A DNA stretch of 64,000 nucleotides from Paguma larvata (taxonomy: Eukaryota; Chordata; Mammalia; Carnivora; Viverridae), in the NCBI GenBank assembly GCA_030068075.1, contig CM057836.1:73197788-73261787 (forward strand), in the 5' to 3' direction. This document shows positions 60,961 through 64,000 of the stretch, one piece after another (the stretch's first letter is position 1; every line of letters starts with the position of its first letter). A model generated the notes under the pieces. That model had not been told where the DNA came from. It saw only the letters and a program-made list of their open reading frames with translations, and made no database searches. The position numbers were made by a program, and so were the translations under genes.

Positions 60961-63900
60961 TGGGCCTTCCTTTCTTGCCAGCACATTCTGTACGGTCCGC
61001 AGTGTCTGAAGGGTTACACTCCTGCAGGCTAGGCCCTTTCCTTTCCCCCAAAAGAGTGTGGGCAAATTGGTGAGAGGCGTGCGCTTGTTGGTAAGAAGTG
61101 GAGAGAGATGGCTGGGAGCGCAGATGCGGCCCTGTTCTGTGCAGGGGGGTGTTGACCCAGCGTCTACTACGGGAGGCAGTGGGGGGGGGCGCTGTACGTG
61201 GTGTGAGTGCAGTCGCATGTGGGGGTCTCAGAGAGTGCAGTGGAGGGCGGAGCAGGCTGCTGATGAATGCCGAGAGGGCAGGGCGCTTTCCGGGCTAGCC
61301 TCTTCTGAGCAGAGGAAGCTGCCTGTAGTCCCCAGCCCACAGCCCACGGGGGGAGGGGATATTCTGTCCCCCACCTCATACACTCAGCTCACTTCTCAGG
61401 GCCCACCTGCCAAGAGTCCCTGTGCCCCCGGGGCACTTCTTGGCCTGGCTACCGAATTGTTCCCGTGCCCACAGCCACACCCTCTCCCCAAACAGGCTTG
61501 GCCCTCCCCTTGCTTGAGCCCAGGAAGTAGCCGCTCCCCAGTGTCCCTCTCCCTTCCTGTTCTGTCTTCCCCACTTTTGATCTCAGTCCCTGCTCTCCTT
61601 TCTCGCTCTTCCTTCTCCTTGTGCTTTTCTCGCTTCTCCGCAGTGTCTCTCCCTCTTCCATGGTCTCCCTTTCCCTTCCCGCTCAGTGAAACGAACGCCC
61701 CTGAGCATTGGGTGGTGGATTATAAAATGGAGACCTCCGTTTTCCTGGCCACTCCCAAGATCAGCCAGGTTTCTCTGATGATGTTTGTCTAGTTCTCTGC
61801 CTACCTTTGGGGTGCCAGCCTCCTGGTGTGTGTGCACGTGTGTGTGCGGCGCGCGCACACACGCGCGTTGGGAGTGGGTGAGTTTGGGCAAATGGGTGGC
61901 CTCTCAGTGCCTAGAGTCAGGCAGTGTGGTTTGGGGGTTGAAGTGGGACATTTCTATTATGTCTTTGGGTTGGCTCCCGCATGTTGTATGTCTGAAGGCT
62001 TCCTCTTACGTATCCTCCGTGTGTTTGTTTTGGTGGATGGGGAGAGGCCGTGTTCTCCGACTGCGTTTATTGCTTCTCTGCCCGCTTTCTTATACGTGAA
62101 CTTTTGGCTGGCCCCAGCCATTACCTATAGCAGGCGGCACACTGAATGTTTATTGATGCTAATGCCGTTTTATGCAGACACGTGTCTTTTGCGGCGTGGA
62201 GAGCTCTGGAGAGGGTGCAGTCGTGAGATGGGGCATGTTTGTGTGTGCGCCTGTGCAATTTGGAGCGAGTGCGAGTGCGCCCGAGAGAGCATGCCTGCGG
62301 GGGAGAGGGAGGATGGTGGGTTCCTGTGTTGATGTGTGAGGGCCATGTAGAATCCGTAAAGGGGAAATCCAAAAGGCTGCCCTGTCGTGTAGGGAAGGAG
62401 GCCTATGGGTGCTGGGAAACGGCGCCGGGGGCGCAGGCAGGTGTATAAGGAAAGGACCGGTATTAGGTTTGTGATGAAATGGCTTGGGGGTGAGGTGTGT
62501 GCCTAACATGTGAGTTGAGGGGTGTATTTGTGTGGATAATTGAGTGTGTGTGTGTGCATGTGCGGTGTGGCCCGTCAGCCTGGCTGTGCCAGCCTGCTCC
62601 CGGGGAGCCCCGCCCGCCACTGCGGAGCTCAATCAGCCGCTGCATGAATACACTCGAATGGAAAGTTGTGCTCAGCTGACCGGAGAAATCGGAGCCGGCT
62701 AGCACCGCTCCCCTCCTCCCTGGCTCCCTCCTGTCCTTCCTTGGGCCAGAGGGCCAACGGGCCTATGCCTACGCACCAGGACAGAGGAGGCTAACTGAGC
62801 TGGGGCTGGAAAGGGCCAGGGTGGCCGGGAGCTGGGCAGGGCCTGAGCTCAAGGAGCTGGGGGCGCGCACCCCAGAGGGCTGGGCATCTCATCCTCAGCG
62901 CTTGGGCGCGCAGGGGATAGGTGAGGGCTGGGAAAGACTCCGATGCGGATGCCGCAGCCAGTGCTCCAGGTGACAGCCACACAAAGACCTCGGCAGGGAC
63001 CTAGATGGCCACAGAGGCACAGACAGACAGGGAGAGGGACAAGAGGCTGGGTCATTCCACCGCTCAGGGAGGCCAAGTGCATCCAACGCACCACAGGTCT
63101 GAGACTAGGCTTTGAGCTCCAGCTACTCTGGCGACAGACTAGGTCCAGAGTGTGCCAGGCTGGTCAGCCCTCATTTCAAAAGAAGCTGAGAGAGCCACTC
63201 CGCTGCCACAGCCCGCATGAAGATTCATGCTCCACCCCAACCTGGCCCACCTAGGCTTGGGCCTGGCCCTCCCGTGGCCTCCCTGGGGCCCTCCCCACAT
63301 CCAAAGCCCAGCCAGCCCTGGCTGGCCCCCCCACCTCAACCCGAGGCCCAGCCTGAACCAGCCGGGCTCCTATGCCTCCAGTTCCACTACTGACCAACAA
63401 CCCCACCCCACTGCCCTGGCAGCCTTCAGGTCACTTCCTTTTTAACCAGCTGTACGTCTCACTCGGGATGGTCCACCGTGTTGGTGCTGCGCAGCCAATT
63501 CTGTAGGATTTGGGGAAGGCAAGAAGAGGGGCGGGTGGGGTCTCAGGACCAGAGCTCGGGAAGCGGTGAGCAGGCTGGAAGGGGTAGGTTGGCCTCTCTA
63601 ACCTCAGGCAGGCAGCTTCTAGAGGCCCGTGACTTTGGGATGGCTGTCTCCAGTTCTGCGTCCCATTCGGCAGCTTCGGGTTTCCCCTGCAAATCCTGGA
63701 TCGTCATTGTTTTTCTTTGAAGGAGGCAGGAATGAAGAGAATATCCCCAAGTTGGCTGTTCTTCTTCAAGTCCCTTTTCCTCGGAGGAGGCAGCCCCGAT
63801 ACACAGAGGCCGAGGTGCACAGGGAAGACTCAAGGGCTCTGGCTGGGGCACCAGGCAGAAGTGTGACGTGCACAGAGCGGGGTGCAGACAGGGTGCCGTA

Positions 63901-64000
63901 TGCCAGGGCTCAAGCACACCGGAAGGGAGGGGAGCCCACCCCTGGGCTGTCCGGGGGCCAGACGGACAGGAGGGATGGCTAATGTTGAGGCCTGCTCGCC
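60961..64000. other. Unique DNA to the window end
   Basis: No SINE, L1 or gene recognised. (GT)n(GC)n(AC)n alternating stretch at 61825-61868, and GT-rich words near 62240 and 62545. A 244-aa frame at 61058-61792 has no domain features. The lack of young repeats resembles the zone around SIX2 and may mark the approach to SIX3. Confidence 0.4.
61825..61868. repeat. Alternating GT/GC/AC tract
   Basis: tgtgtgtgcacgtgtgtgtg, then cggcgcgcgcacacacgcgcg. Near-palindromic alternating purine-pyrimidine sequence with Z-DNA or hairpin potential. Confidence 0.85.

Noticed and set aside
61058..61792. 244-aa open frame near the right end
   Set aside because: Low-complexity Ser/Pro/Phe-rich end from C/T-rich DNA, with no family resemblance.

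Overview
This window is vertebrate nuclear DNA from a carnivore, most likely a cat-family (felid) genome. About 22 copies of a tRNA-Lys-derived carnivore SINE (SINEC) are present. Their head (GGGGCGCCTGGGTGGCTCAG) and body (tcggGCTCTGTGCTGACagctcagagcctgg) match the form I associate with Felidae rather than dog. Ancient mammalian repeats (MIR, L2, MER5-like, L1, ERV-L) fill much of the rest. Nothing prokaryotic, plasmid-borne or phage-like is visible.

The only protein-coding gene I can support is SIX2, the SIX-class homeobox transcription factor. It is on the plus strand as two coding exons, 10081-10640 and 12771-13101, encoding 296 aa. The inferred transcript runs from about 9760 (below a TATA-like element at 9731) to about 14015 (below AATAAA at 13991). 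All other long open frames are shadows in CpG-rich or repeat DNA.

Layout: 1-1091 is a LINE-1 3' end. 1092-21784 is a zone free of young repeats and rich in CpG, centred on SIX2, with several CpG islands, a candidate conserved element at 3780-4235, the promoter near 9.6-9.76 kb, and unique downstream sequence. 21785-59340 is ordinary intergenic DNA with nearly all the SINEs, several L1 3' ends, an ERV-L remnant with LTR (27.3-30.3 kb), and islands of unique sequence that look regulatory (34.77-34.97, 48.88-49.28 and 55.78-55.99 kb). 57.1-58.2 and 60.3-60.96 kb are CpG islands with no gene attached, followed by unique sequence to the end.

In human, SIX2 and SIX3 are convergent neighbours with 3' ends about 59 kb apart (recalled). 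With the same spacing, the SIX3 3' end would lie roughly 9 kb beyond the right edge on the minus strand. The 14-64 kb stretch would then be the SIX2-SIX3 intergenic interval, known to contain an insulating boundary. Motif reading supports this. Reverse CTCF-like motifs lie at 34259 and 47984 on the SIX2 side, and a forward one at 57163 on the SIX3 side, which is the orientation expected at a domain boundary. I found no novel multi-gene system. The most interesting content is candidate regulatory DNA, which needs alignment and chromatin data to confirm.
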